Positions 57,501-63,920 of a stretch of DNA of 64,000 nt are shown here, piece by piece. Origin of the DNA: Mytilus edulis (Eukaryota > Mollusca > Bivalvia > Mytilida > Mytilidae). The stretch lies in assembly GCF_963676685.1 (NCBI RefSeq), contig NC_092355.1, positions 56,455,613-56,519,612 on the forward strand, given 5' to 3'. Position 1 is the stretch's first letter; each line of letters starts with the position of its first letter. Under the pieces are notes generated by a model. It was not told the DNA's origin and did not search any database. It worked only from the letters and a program-made list of their open reading frames with translations. Made by a program: the position numbers and the translations under genes.

Positions 57501-60500
57501 AGCTGAAAGTAACTGCGAGTACTGTCAGGTGTGTTTTCATTTTATTATTTGTTTTGGTTGTTGGAATGTTTAAGTTATCCTGTGTTTGTATTAGTTTGTA
57601 TTAGGTATATTTCTGCTATGTATACATCGGATGAATTAAGCGCATTTGGCCTGAATTTTGAAGTTTTTTCTTGTGTTATACCACTATCCCATGTTCGGAG
57701 AAGGGTTGACGCCTTCCAACTGGTTGAATCCCGCCATATTCTGTATATGCCTATCAGGAACCTGTAATTCATTGGTTGTGGTTTGTTGTTGTATATCATA
57801 TTTATTCATGGTTCATTCATTTGTACATAATGCTGATCGTTAGTTTTTTTCTTTTGTATTGTTTAACATTTGAAATGAAAGAATATTGTAATATAAAGCT
57901 ATCAAGCCAGTTACATACCCTTGGGTATATTTACGCAGTATATAAAACAGTTCGAGATTAGTTACAGAAAAAATATCAATAAAACAGTAGATGAACTAGT
58001 ACATTTTCTATTAAACAAAATTTACACGAATCTTTTGCCGTTAACTGTGATTCATAACAATGTAGCAGCAATGAATGCATTGAGATTAACCATATTATTA
58101 AATCCACTTTCAATGATTTGTGATATATGCCAGTTATCATTATGTGTGTTCCAATATGTGTTATATCGAATTCGGTTCTAGTTATCGGAAGACAATACAA
58201 ATTAAATGTAAATGTAATAATCAAATATTAAGATATAAAAAATTTAAAATAAAACAACATTTTAAAAATACAAACCTCCGGATAAGTACAACCTAAATCA
58301 AATTGTTGGGCTCCAGATTCTGTTAAATATTTGTGGATGAAACAAACCTAATCAACAAAATTCAAATAAAGTTATAGAGATAGCTTTATTTATACATAAC
58401 ATGACATATGTTAAAAAAAGGTCAAATTCTAAATGTCCTACTGCCAGTCGATACTTTTATTTTGGCATTACATAAGACGTGGATGATTGTTATTTGATTT
58501 GAGTCTCTGATGCATGATTTTGTATGATTACTTGTTCAAAGCTCAAAGTATTTCATATAATAGTTTCACCGTATGATGCAACAATAACTTTTTTTTATTT
58601 AGGCTATTTCAGTTGATTTTTTTACAGTGTGTCCTTCTATGTTGTAATGTAACACTTCTATTTCGAGTAAGGGTGAACGTTGGCAACTGTTAAACTCGCT
58701 AATTTCGTTTGCATCTGTCATAAAACAGGAACCTGTTTTTCGGTGGTTTTCGTTTGTTGATGTTGTAAATAAGTGTTTTTTATATATATATATATATATA
58801 TTAAGATTACATCGTTGGTTTTTCTGTTTGAATTGTTTAACATTTAGTGTCCTTTGTAGCTTGCTGTTCGGTGTGAAGCACAGTTCCGTGTTGCCGTTCA
58901 TATAATTGTTTACTTTTAACACATTGTGCCTTGGATGGAGTTGTTTCCTTGACACTCGTACCACAACAATTTCAATCTAGCTATACATATGCAGGCGGTT
59001 ATGATATGTAAGTGTCTTAAATTACATTCAGATTAGTTTTACCTTTTAAGCCCCACCTACATAGTAGAAAGGCATTATGTTTTCTGGTCTGTAAGTCCGT
59101 TCGTCCGTCCGTCCGTCTGTGCGTCCGCTCGTCGGGATTCAGGTTAAAAAAATTTGTCAAGGTAGTTTTTGATGAAGTTGTAGTTTGATCAACTTTAAAC
59201 TTCGTACATATGTTCCTCGTGATATGATCTTTCTTATCTTAGTGCAAAATTAAAGTTTTGATCCCAATTTCACTGTCCACTGAACATAGAAAATGATAGT
59301 GCGAGTGGGGCATCCGTGTACTATGGACATATTCTTGTTTCATATGTGTTTATGGCTGTTAAAAGCTAATCTTTCTAATTTCAAGTACGGTTTCAATTAT
59401 TACCAATAAGTGCATATTGAGTATCCTTTGATTTCAAAAAGATATATCATTCCAATGGTGCATGGTTTTAATATCTAGACACACATTGTTCAGAAGTTAA
59501 GTAAAACAATAATGTATCCATAGTACGATGTCCCACTCGCACTATCATTTTCTATGTTCATTTGATCACGAAATTGGGTTCAAAACTCTAATTTGGCTAA
59601 AATAATAAAGATCATATCACAGGGAACAAGTGTCCTAAGTTGCAAGTTGATTAGACTTCAACTTCATGAAAACTACCTTGACCGAAAACTTTAACCTGAA
59701 ACGTCTTTAACCTGAAGCGTGACAGACGGACGGACGAACAGACGCACAGACCAGAAAAATAATGTCCATAAATGGAGCCTAAAAATCAACCCAGTTATTT
59801 AGAAGGAGATTTAGACGTGTTTACTTCTCTCACAAATAGAATAAAGAATAGATTATTTTATCTCAAGTCTGCATTGGTGAACATCAGATTTCAAGAGAGG
59901 CGAAAAATACCAAATGGACATTCAACCTCAAAAGTAAAAAATAAACTGACAATTTCAAGATAAAAAAAGACAAACAATAGTACACCAAACACAACAAAAA
60001 AAAATGCATTTATTTTCTTGTTTTTTTTTTCAGGGAGACTGCAATTAATTATAGTTATTGTTTTAAACGATGTTCAAATCTCATAATTCGTTTAAAAAGA
60101 CATATCAAATACAGAGAAATCGCATGAACTCCAAAAAGATACTTCGATAGGTAACACATTAAATATGATATACATGCATAAAAAGACTGAACATTTAAGA
60201 TTTTACCTCATCAATGCGGCACGTTTCCAAGTGAGTACATTTGTCTTTGTTATCCACTCCACTGCATGAAAGACATATCGTACCAGCAACTATAAAACAA
60301 ATGCACATACTATTTCATTTTAGTTCGTTAACAGTGTGGTCGGCTTAAATTGATCCATTGCGCAATATTTCTTTGATCAATACACACATCAACAAAAGAA
60401 CTTCGGAATTGATGTTTGGATTGAATTTCAACCAGTGAAGAATCAAAAAGAACATTACCATTTACTGCAAATATGAAACTAGCAAAGGGTATTGTATAGC

Positions 60501-61227
60501 AATACTTGTGCTCTACTGGTTAAAAATACATTGTACTTGAACAGAATGCTAACTTTATCTACAACTTGTTAATTGAATTAATTGTCCAAGGACAATAATT
60601 CAACAAAATATAATTAGGCTGAAACAAAATTCAAATTTGATAAGTAACTGGTCATGTTAAAACTATATAATATACTAAATATCAAATCAATAGCAAGCAC
60701 GAAGAACAAAATCATGAAATATACTAAATTGCTGAACTAACAGATGGACAGATAGACGCACAGACGAAAAACGAACGGAAAGACAGATAGACGCACGGAC
60801 GATAAATGAACGAACAGACAGACGGACAGAGGGCAGTTATAGATAGTTCCTGACTTAGCACAGGCACATTAAGAATGTGGCGGGGTTAAAAATGTGTCTT
60901 CAACATTCATTCTAACATAAGACAAGTCTTATTTGAATTAAGAACATTTTTTTTAAATCACTTTAAGCCGGATAAACTCAAATTATTGGTACTAGACACA
61001 AAAACAACTTACTTATTTTAAAACACAAAACTTGCGGCTACTGAAATCTAGTTCAGCCAATTACACTTATAAATAAATCGTGTTCTTCAAGACTAAGGAG
61101 ATTTTAATTACTTTAGTTGGTGAGCCTGCCTTTTTAATATATAAACACTCCAACATTACTTACTTGTAGATCTCAGAATTGTCAGATATAAAAGCAGTAA
61201 TATGAATTCTGAAGAAAAAAAATACAT
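30282..61227 (-). CDS. secreted LU-like/fibrinogen-domain protein (gene A, seven exons)
   Basis: Coding exons are 61164-61227, 60207-60289, 56978-57125, 55997-56121, 55078-55174, 49250-49420 and 30282-30541. They total 948 nt, giving 315 aa plus stop, and all phases are compatible (1, 0, 1, 0, 1, 1). Residues 1-21 are a signal peptide. Residues 23-98 hold ten cysteines ending in CCNSTNVCN, the pattern of LU/three-finger domains. Residues about 103-315 form a full FBG domain with four cysteines (106, 131, 256, 269), the Ca-site motif DRDND at 245-249 and GAWWY.NC. FBG proteins (FReDs, FREPs, tachylectin-5 type) bind acetylated or other glycans; a soluble recognition role is inferred. The introns hold most of the mobile DNA of the window. 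No premature stop was found. Confidence 0.8.
30715..30905. repeat. dispersed repeat shared with 23145-23325
   Basis: tactgaactcagaggaaaat, ccataatcacatggcaaaat, gaactgtcatattcctgact and atggtggattgaacctggtt form a well-preserved copy. It lies in the last intron of gene A, close to exon 7. Confidence 0.65.
31150..31540. repeat. tandem repeat, unit about 100-105 bp
   Basis: The block ttcaaagtatga recurs near 31164, 31264, 31369 and 31425, each followed by gggata-cataa and cagagtcacgt. The third unit is shortened to 56 bp. The array abuts the 3' side of the RT copy at 31560. Confidence 0.75.
31560..32190 (-). pseudogene. reverse transcriptase element, broken copy 3
   Basis: The complement reads [20 protein letters not shown] then [33 protein letters not shown] and [11 protein letters not shown] frameshift follows near 31900, and YDKRDDF-, NFP- and [19 protein letters not shown] pieces continue in another frame. 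[12 protein letters not shown] corresponds to the PMGSPLSP..A motif of reverse transcriptases. The catalytic YIDD is mutated to YIDE. It is 5'-truncated just upstream of VGIPMG, 90 bp from the CACTA-like terminus at 32276. Confidence 0.8.
32276..32790. repeat. left subterminal repeat block
   Basis: About eight diverged units of roughly 55-65 bp of the form gttg.gacagtc..taaatgtttgt.acaactt. This is the mirror image of the block at 46890-47349. Confidence 0.75.
33138..33175. repeat. 38-bp perfect palindrome
   Basis: cagagacatatatacacat is followed directly by its exact complement, with no loop. It could extrude as a cruciform; its function is unknown. Confidence 0.9.
33424..33636. mobile_element. 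PIF/Harbinger-like MITE with expanded poly-G
   Basis: The inverted ends (GGCATCAACCATTTGATTTT and its near complement) are flanked by TTA on both sides (33421-33423 and 33637-33639). This matches the 3-bp TWA duplication of Harbinger elements. The left arm has a run of 22 G (33446-33467) where the right arm has six C. No coding capacity. Confidence 0.65.
33834..33982. mobile_element. MITE with cagtggcggatccag termini, copy 1
   Basis: Starts cagtggcggatccag and ends ctaaatccgcctctg, a 15-bp imperfect inverted terminus around a G/C-rich body (tgggggcccactgactga). Related copies lie at 34400-34510, 35366-35459 and 41338-41497. I could not find a clean target duplication. Confidence 0.65.
34400..34510. 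mobile_element. truncated MITE of the cagtggcggatccag family
   Basis: attatagggaaccactcaag, gcgggccctctcccttatga and the terminal tctgccactg match the right half of the copy at 41338-41497. Confidence 0.55.
35095..35515 (+). repeat. RT element 3' tail interrupted by a MITE
   Basis: The tail blocks gggatcttgcttacatgttg, aaccccgccacattatat, cccaagtcaggagcct, gccttttatagctcactatg, ttgaaggccgtacggtgacc and gttgtctcattggcaatcat are well preserved. They are split near 35365-35460 by a MITE. Confidence 0.8.
35366..35459. mobile_element. small MITE inserted in the RT tail
   Basis: ggggcaaatccag at the left and ctggatccgcca at the right are related to the cagtggcggatccag family. The tail sequence resumes beyond it, with gtgtca repeated on both sides as a probable target duplication. 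Confidence 0.55.
36843..36875. repeat. 14-bp perfect stem hairpin
   Basis: ctgagactactata, a five-base spacer, then tatagtagtctcag. Probably a mobile-element remnant; no gene lies nearby. Confidence 0.7.
37215..37246. repeat. (AT)n microsatellite
   Basis: A run of at dinucleotides immediately left of the SINE cluster. Confidence 0.8.
37690..37785 (+). ncRNA. tRNA-like head of SINE unit 1
   Basis: aggtggtcgtgtggtctagc, then atgggttcgaatcccggcga. Box A and box B are spaced as in a class II (Leu/Ser-like) tRNA. I cannot draw a proper anticodon stem or acceptor stem, so this is a SINE head, not a working tRNA. Confidence 0.6.
38131..38226 (+). ncRNA. tRNA-like head of SINE unit 2
   Basis: Identical to the head at 37690 apart from one base in the tcac(g/a)atatcac segment. 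Confidence 0.6.
38550..39200 (-). repeat. inverted, diverged copy of the 1.1-kb ggtcaaggtcaaaggtcaa repeat
   Basis: In complement it matches 44098-44700: caaaggtcaaaatctagaac, the tgacct.tgacctttgacct cluster, ctcaaatcaaaagatcc.aggt and ggggagaaaactcc. It carries the tandem aggtca half-sites at about 38856-38878 and 39129-39147. Confidence 0.7.
40480..40656 (+). pseudogene. possible short coding remnant, unidentified
   Basis: A 57-codon open stretch ([20 protein letters not shown], then a basic segment [20 protein letters not shown]) ends at TGA. Composition looks protein-like and less AT-rich than its surroundings, but no start or family is apparent. Chance is possible. Confidence 0.2.
40925..41050 (-). 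repeat. 3'-tail fragment of the RT element family
   Basis: gtcaaagtgacaactctcca, taaaccagtataggtcaatg and cttcaacacggagcctcggc are the complement of 43555-43670. Confidence 0.75.
41338..41497. mobile_element. MITE with cagaggcggatttag termini, copy in inverse orientation
   Basis: Complement of the 33834-33982 element, with ends cagaggcggatttag and ctagatccgccactg. The adjoining 41222-41337 is also the complement of 33983-34103, so the repeated unit is larger than the MITE. Confidence 0.65.
41888..43695 (+). pseudogene. reverse transcriptase element, longest copy (copy 4), 5'-truncated
   Basis: The open frame to the TAG at 42694-42696 holds about 270 RT codons: [36 protein letters not shown] (catalytic YLDD), [53 protein letters not shown] and [18 protein letters not shown]. 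An in-frame 24-bp tandem duplication repeats ICAPLIAD at about 41917-41964. The 5' part of the RT is missing; codons before 41888 are unrelated. The 1-kb tail, ending ggcactcacaccacatcttc, is the full form of the short tails listed elsewhere. Motif order resembles Penelope-like RTs, but no GIY-YIG domain follows, so class assignment is tentative. Confidence 0.8.
43713..44850 (+). repeat. 1.1-kb repeat, tandem copy 1
   Basis: Begins ttcagagaacaattgaaggt. It includes paired acttccggtttg motifs, the tgaccttgacctttgacctt cluster (44413-44437) and gggagaaaactcc, and ends in an A-run. A second copy follows directly. Confidence 0.85.
44851..45990 (+). repeat. 1.1-kb repeat, tandem copy 2
   Basis: Same block order as 43713-44850 at an offset of about 1137 bp, with substitutions and small indels. 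Half-site cluster at 45543-45568. Confidence 0.85.
46004..46036. repeat. hairpin taggtctttcca
   Basis: aataggtctttcca, a short spacer cagaaaag, then tggaaagaccta. The aggtctttcca word also opens each 1.1-kb repeat copy, so this is probably the terminal inverted repeat of that family. Confidence 0.6.
46890..47349. repeat. right subterminal repeat block
   Basis: Units such as actgttacaacttt.aaatgg, gttgggacagtta and gactgtgacaacc mirror 32276-32790 and end in the complement of the CACTACTGGACG terminus. Confidence 0.75.
47470..48690 (+). pseudogene. Penelope-like element remnant: RT 3' part plus GIY-YIG endonuclease
   Basis: Pieces in shifting frames follow Penelope order: [17 protein letters not shown], then [34 protein letters not shown], an [12 protein letters not shown] piece, a [14 protein letters not shown] cysteine motif, and near 48340-48535 a clean stretch [20 protein letters not shown], then [10 protein letters not shown] and [16 protein letters not shown] and the following R/H are the GIY-YIG nuclease signature. 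[19 protein letters not shown] ends the frame near 48680. The RT catalytic dyad is lost and several frameshifts are present, so it is dead. It starts about 120 bp right of the CACTA-like end. Confidence 0.8.
48866..48953 (-). repeat. SINE fragment (end segment plus B box)
   Basis: actcgtctaaacatcaaccc, caatgttagatctgtaaatt and cctcgccgggatttgaacc are the complement of the junction region of the 441-bp SINE unit, with a mutated B box. Confidence 0.65.
49250..49420 (-). CDS. gene A exon 6: FBG domain, third part
   Basis: Acceptor tttattttag, donor gttg|gtatgc, 171 nt, phase 1-1. It encodes [50 protein letters not shown]. The split Gly joins [11 protein letters not shown] exactly as in the family. 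Confidence 0.9.
51535..51645 (-). repeat. degenerate RT element 3'-tail fragment
   Basis: gatgtggtatg, gtcgtacgaccttcaac-like and caataacccataaa parallel the complement of the tail; well diverged. Confidence 0.45.
51819..51832. repeat. poly-G tract
   Basis: A run of about 14 G after a T-rich stretch; no other signal. Confidence 0.8.
52471..52732. mobile_element. 262-bp fold-back MITE
   Basis: Begins agccgattccattgagt and ends with the near complement (actcattgaaatcggct). The two halves match almost throughout (ggttagcttgct, cattgttag, actaccct, gtagact), with a short spacer near 52596-52605. It would fold into a single long hairpin. Confidence 0.75.
53440..53728. mobile_element. MITE with tacagctcttctat termini
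   Basis: tacagctcttctat near 53443 and atagaagagctgta near 53710 are exact complements about 270 bp apart around an AT-rich, non-coding body. Confidence 0.5.
54035..54275 (+). repeat. RT element 3'-region fragment
   Basis: ggctttgaactagctttcag and tatctgcgagcattc match 42892-42926 and 57489-57522. A jump then leads to gcggcatgggctttgatca and ttgttgaag from the terminal tail. Confidence 0.55.
55078..55174 (-). CDS. gene A exon 5: FBG domain, second part
   Basis: Acceptor catttaag, donor ctgg|gtattt, 97 nt, phase 0 to 1. It encodes [20 protein letters not shown] then QGFG and GEYWLG, the most conserved core of FBG domains. Confidence 0.9.
55410..55663. mobile_element. hAT-like MITE with 8-bp target duplication
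   Basis: The ends TGGGTCTCATTAGGG and CCAATGAGACCCC are inverted repeats. CACTGATG occurs directly outside both (55402-55409 and 55664-55671), the 8-bp duplication typical of hAT-type elements. Inside, gtaagcgggatacgg units repeat every 30 bp at 55564, 55594 and 55624. It lies in the gene A intron between exons 4 and 5. Confidence 0.7.
55997..56121 (-). CDS. gene A exon 4: FBG domain, N-terminal part
   Basis: Acceptor aatccccacag, donor ggaca|gtaagt, 125 nt, phase 1 to 0. It reads [20 protein letters not shown], then FCVM and KWT, matching the FBG opening (CxDI...SGVYTI.P...CDM...GWT). Confidence 0.9.
56978..57125 (-). CDS. gene A exon 3: second half of the LU-like cysteine module
   Basis: Acceptor ccaattcag, donor gttg|gtacgt, 148 nt, phase 0 to 1. 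It encodes [15 protein letters not shown], then [13 protein letters not shown] and PCDIP. CC followed by CN is the hallmark end of LU/three-finger domains. Sequons NST and NAS are present. Confidence 0.75.
57375..57392. repeat. poly-C tract
   Basis: A run of about 15 C, then a run of A; simple sequence inside the gene A intron. Confidence 0.8.
57488..57880 (+). repeat. RT element 3'-region fragment
   Basis: ggctttgaactagctgaaag, taactgcgagtactgtcag, atgttcggagaagggttgac, gaatcccgccatattctg and tatcaggaacctgtaattc follow the order of the 42892-43440 region with different spacing. Confidence 0.6.
58425..58975 (+). repeat. RT element 3'-region fragment, 5'-truncated
   Basis: actgccagtcgatac.ttttattttggcattac, gagtctctgatgcatgattt, a (TA)n run near 58783-58802, gcttgctgttcggtgtga, gttccgtgttg and a final ggatggagttg match 42757-43670. 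Confidence 0.75.
59045..59785. mobile_element. fold-back MITE with ccgt/acgg simple-repeat ends
   Basis: The left arm (59075-59335) and right arm (59515-59770) are inverted: gtccgtccgtccgtctgtgc against acagacggacggacgaacag, and aacatagaaaatgatagtgc against gcactatcattttctatgtt. The spacer is about 180 bp. I recognise this as a common bivalve element. Confidence 0.75.
59890..60000 (-). repeat. RT element 3'-tail fragment
   Basis: agagaggcgaaaaataccaa, aaaataaactgacaatttca and acaaacaatagtacaccaaa match 26015-26110. Confidence 0.65.
60207..60289 (-). CDS. gene A exon 2: first half of the LU-like cysteine module
   Basis: Acceptor gttttatag, donor gatgag|gtaaaa, 83 nt, phase 1 to 0. It encodes 27 residues with cysteines in ICLSCSG, KCTH and ETCRIDE. 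A decayed duplicate lies at 61903-61983. Confidence 0.75.
60725..60835. repeat. degenerate gacagacggacg simple repeat
   Basis: Irregular gacag/acgg/acga words over about 110 bp, like the outer ends of the 59045-59785 element. Confidence 0.6.
60836..60895 (-). repeat. short RT element tail fragment
   Basis: agttcctgacttagcacagg and aagaatgtggcggggttaaa are the complement of the accccgccac..cctaagtcagga tail segment. Confidence 0.6.
61164..61227 (-). CDS. gene A exon 1: signal peptide
   Basis: The ATG at 61227 gives a 21-residue hydrophobic leader ([18 protein letters not shown], then RST), ending one base into a codon at a perfect donor, caa|gtaagt. A tiny ATG-TGA upstream reading frame precedes it by a few bases. 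Confidence 0.75.
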
Positions 61228-61902
61228 CTTCACATCGATATCTTATATACAAACATTTCAATTCTATAGTACAAACAATACGATTTTATGTATTACTGAG
61301 GTTCGTATTGGCATTTGAAAAGACATGTAAAAAATGGAAGGTCTTATACCAGGCTACACATCTGAATCAGTTTGACGATTCATTCAAAATAGTTTGAAAA
61401 ATACGATTTTAGATTTTTTTCATGACTTTGTCAATCATGCTGTCAGTTCTATAGATCTGATATTGAGAATCAGTATTGCCATGAAAAGTTTACGATCAGA
61501 GTTGCTTTCATTCCTCAGAAGTCTGACTCGTATTCAAAATCTTACAAATATTTTTGTCATATAGACCAATAACTGTTCATTGAGTGTGTGAAACACCTTT
61601 TCTCTTTCTGGTCAAACAATTATAAAATGGTTGATTTTTTTAAACTTTTTTAGGCTTGTATCTAGTACCTGGAAGGCAATAACATAAAGAGCAGTGTCTG
61701 TTGTAATGACATTGCTCAAATTTATATTTTTTTATTTCTCTTAATAGTTTTTTTAAATCTCGTGATTCTGAATTTGAAGGTGGTTTTTGTCATATTAACT
61801 TTAACTTTCTTACCTTTCATTTTACTTATAACATTTGCTATATTATATGTATGTGAAAACAACATGTGTTCCAGGATTAAAGTTTATCTGAATGAATGCA
61901 AT

Positions 61903-61983
61903 GTCAAATTCGATAATGTGTGTCCTTAGTGCATTGGTATTTGGCTTCCATTGCACTTCATGATAGACATTTCGTTCCAAAAA
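61903..61983 (-). pseudogene. decayed duplicate of the gene A LU exon 2
   Basis: An acceptor-like gatag precedes a phase-1 frame: FGTKCLS, stop, SAMEAKYQCTKDTHYRI, stop. It aligns with exon 2 ([22 protein letters not shown]...CRIDE) without gaps. The second cysteine codon TGC has become TGA, and the fourth cysteine is lost. It is 0.7 kb 5' of the gene A start, so it is a relic of a tandem paralogue. Confidence 0.6.
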
Positions 61984-62098
61984 CTATCAAAATACGAAAA
62001 GTGCGTCATTTAATTTGGATGTAGCATGTTGTGTAAAATTCAACATTATTTCAATCAAAACACAATGCAAACAAATAACATATTACATGTAGTGGAGA

Positions 62099-62300
62099 TC
62101 ACTACTAATCTCTCATTAGAACTTTCAGAATAATTTGTCATAGAACTGTTTTAAACTGTCCTAGAACAGTTCTACCCTAGAACTGTTATTAGTACAACTG
62201 TCAGAATCAGTTCTAGGTAGAACTGTCTTAAACTGTTCTAGGTAGAACTGTCCAAATCAGTTCTAGTCATAGAACTATCAGTAGAACTTTTTTGTTGTTG
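62099..62300. repeat. agaactgt-rich repeat block, possible CACTA-like end
   Basis: After CACTACTAATCTC at 62100, words such as tagaactgt, aactgtcc and cagttctag recur about ten times on both strands over 200 bp. This resembles subterminal repeats. No partner end lies in the window. Confidence 0.4.
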
Positions 62301-62324
62301 ATTGTACTGTTCCACCACTGTCCA

Positions 62325-62405
62325 AGGTTAAGATAGGGATGGGATCCCGCTTACATGTTTAAACCCACCCCATTCTGTTTGTATGTGCTTTCCTAAGTAC
62401 GGAGC
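62325..62405 (+). repeat. short RT element tail fragment
   Basis: gatgggatcccgcttacatg, tttaaacccacccca.tctg and tcctaagtacggagcc match 35145-35210. Confidence 0.65.
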
Positions 62406-62411
62406 CCAAGG

Positions 62412-63920
62412 CCGTAACTACCCTTGAGGCAAGTGAGGCAATTGCCTCACTAAAATTTCGACACTTATTATTTTTTTTTTTTTTTTACATATATACAAAT
62501 AAAATAGTCTTTTGTTGTTCTGTCTCAACCTTAACTTCTATAACTTGTCATCATTCCTTTAAACTATTCTTCCTGGATATAACTCAGCATCTCAACGGGT
62601 GATGTTTCTCAATTACATTAACATAGTAACGATAATCATCATGGATCTCTGGTTAAAAACAGGCTCTTGCAGAAAAGGGAAAAGCGACACTGAAGGTAAA
62701 GAAGGAATAATTCTAGTAAACTATAAAATTGAGAAAGGAAATGGTGAATATGTCAAAGCGACAACCACCCGACCATAGAGCAAACAACAGCCGAAGGCAA
62801 CCAATGGGTCTTCAATGTAGCGAGAATTCCCGCACCCGTAGGTGTCCTTCAGCTGGCCCCTAAAATATGCATAATAGTACAGTGATAATGGACGTCATAC
62901 TAAACTCCGAATTATACACAAGAAACTAAAATTTAAAATCATACAAGACTAACAAAGGCCAGAGGCTCCTGACTTGGGACAGGCGCAAAATTGCGGCGGG
63001 GTTAAACATGTTTATGTAATTTGTTTGTGAACGTAGTCTGCGTATTGCGTATAACTTCATTAGAACAATCCAAAAACGATAAGTAGACTGACAAATCAAG
63101 TAGTGGGCATCGCAAGGGGGCAGTCCTGTCTGTGTATTCATTTCTCCGTTTCATCAACTTTAATCTTTCTCTTTACAGATAAATAAAATATAAATAATAT
63201 GAAACATGCATGGATTAGTTTTTCATGATCCATGTTTCTTTAACCTTAAAAATTGAAAGAACATCCCATATTCCAATTTGATATTATTGAGGAATGGTAT
63301 AGAACCTATATCACAGGATTTTGTCTTTACTTATTCGGGACTACGGAATTTCATTTCTTTATATTCGGGGTTTCGGAATCAGACACCCCCAACCCCTAAC
63401 CCCTAAATTTATAGATTCTGGAACTAAAATACCACCGACTATTTCCAGAAATAATTTGAAATTACGGACCTACATGTAAACGTCAAAACTCCATTTTAAT
63501 TCCCCTGTACCCATATCATATATACTTACTCTATAGATAGATCATATACATGTATCTTATCTCATTCTATCCCTAGTTTGTTTACTCTTTGTCAGCATAC
63601 AAGCGAGTTTAATATTTTGTAACTGAGACTGTATGATGATGCTAGCCTTTATAGGAAAGCTTAATTCCCTTTTGCAAACAAAACTGTTACTACCGATGCT
63701 GCTACCGAATTGCTGATGGAGAAGGAATTGGAAGAAGACATTGATCATTGTGTTGATGATAATGTGCTACCTTTAGAAACACAGAGTGCCCTGAAACGAC
63801 TGAAATCTAGGAAAAGAGCATACATGAGTGGCGAGAGGTTGTGCGGTCTTGCCATGCTCCATGTTCATCGCGATAAGGATATCAGCAGACCAAAGTTATG
63901 ATTCTAAAACAATTTGACTG
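62412..63920 (+). pseudogene. internally deleted hAT/ZMYM1-like transposon
   Basis: The 5' part (ggccgtaactacccttgagg, caagtgaggcaattgcctca) is the conserved leader of hAT elements with ZMYM1-like transposases. Near 62641 an ATG opens MDLWLKTGSCRKGK, plausible as an N-terminus. The middle is missing. At 63710-63901 a frame encodes QSALKRLKSRKRAYMSGERL then CGLAMLHVHRDKDI, matching the C-terminal dimerisation region of hAT transposases, and stops at TGA. An RT tail is inserted at 62725-63015. It cannot make a working enzyme. The right end may lie beyond the window. Confidence 0.6.
62725..63015 (-). repeat. RT element 3' tail inserted in the hAT remnant
   Basis: gaatatgtcaaagcgacaac, gtgtccttcagctggcccct, gataatggacgtcatactaa, taacaaaggccagaggctcc and tgacttgggacaggcgcaaa match 7025-7200. 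Confidence 0.75.

Noticed and set aside
57531..58181. Cluster of 60-86 codon plus-strand frames
   Set aside because: They fall in RT element tail sequence (57488-57880) and AT-rich DNA, with no conserved motif.
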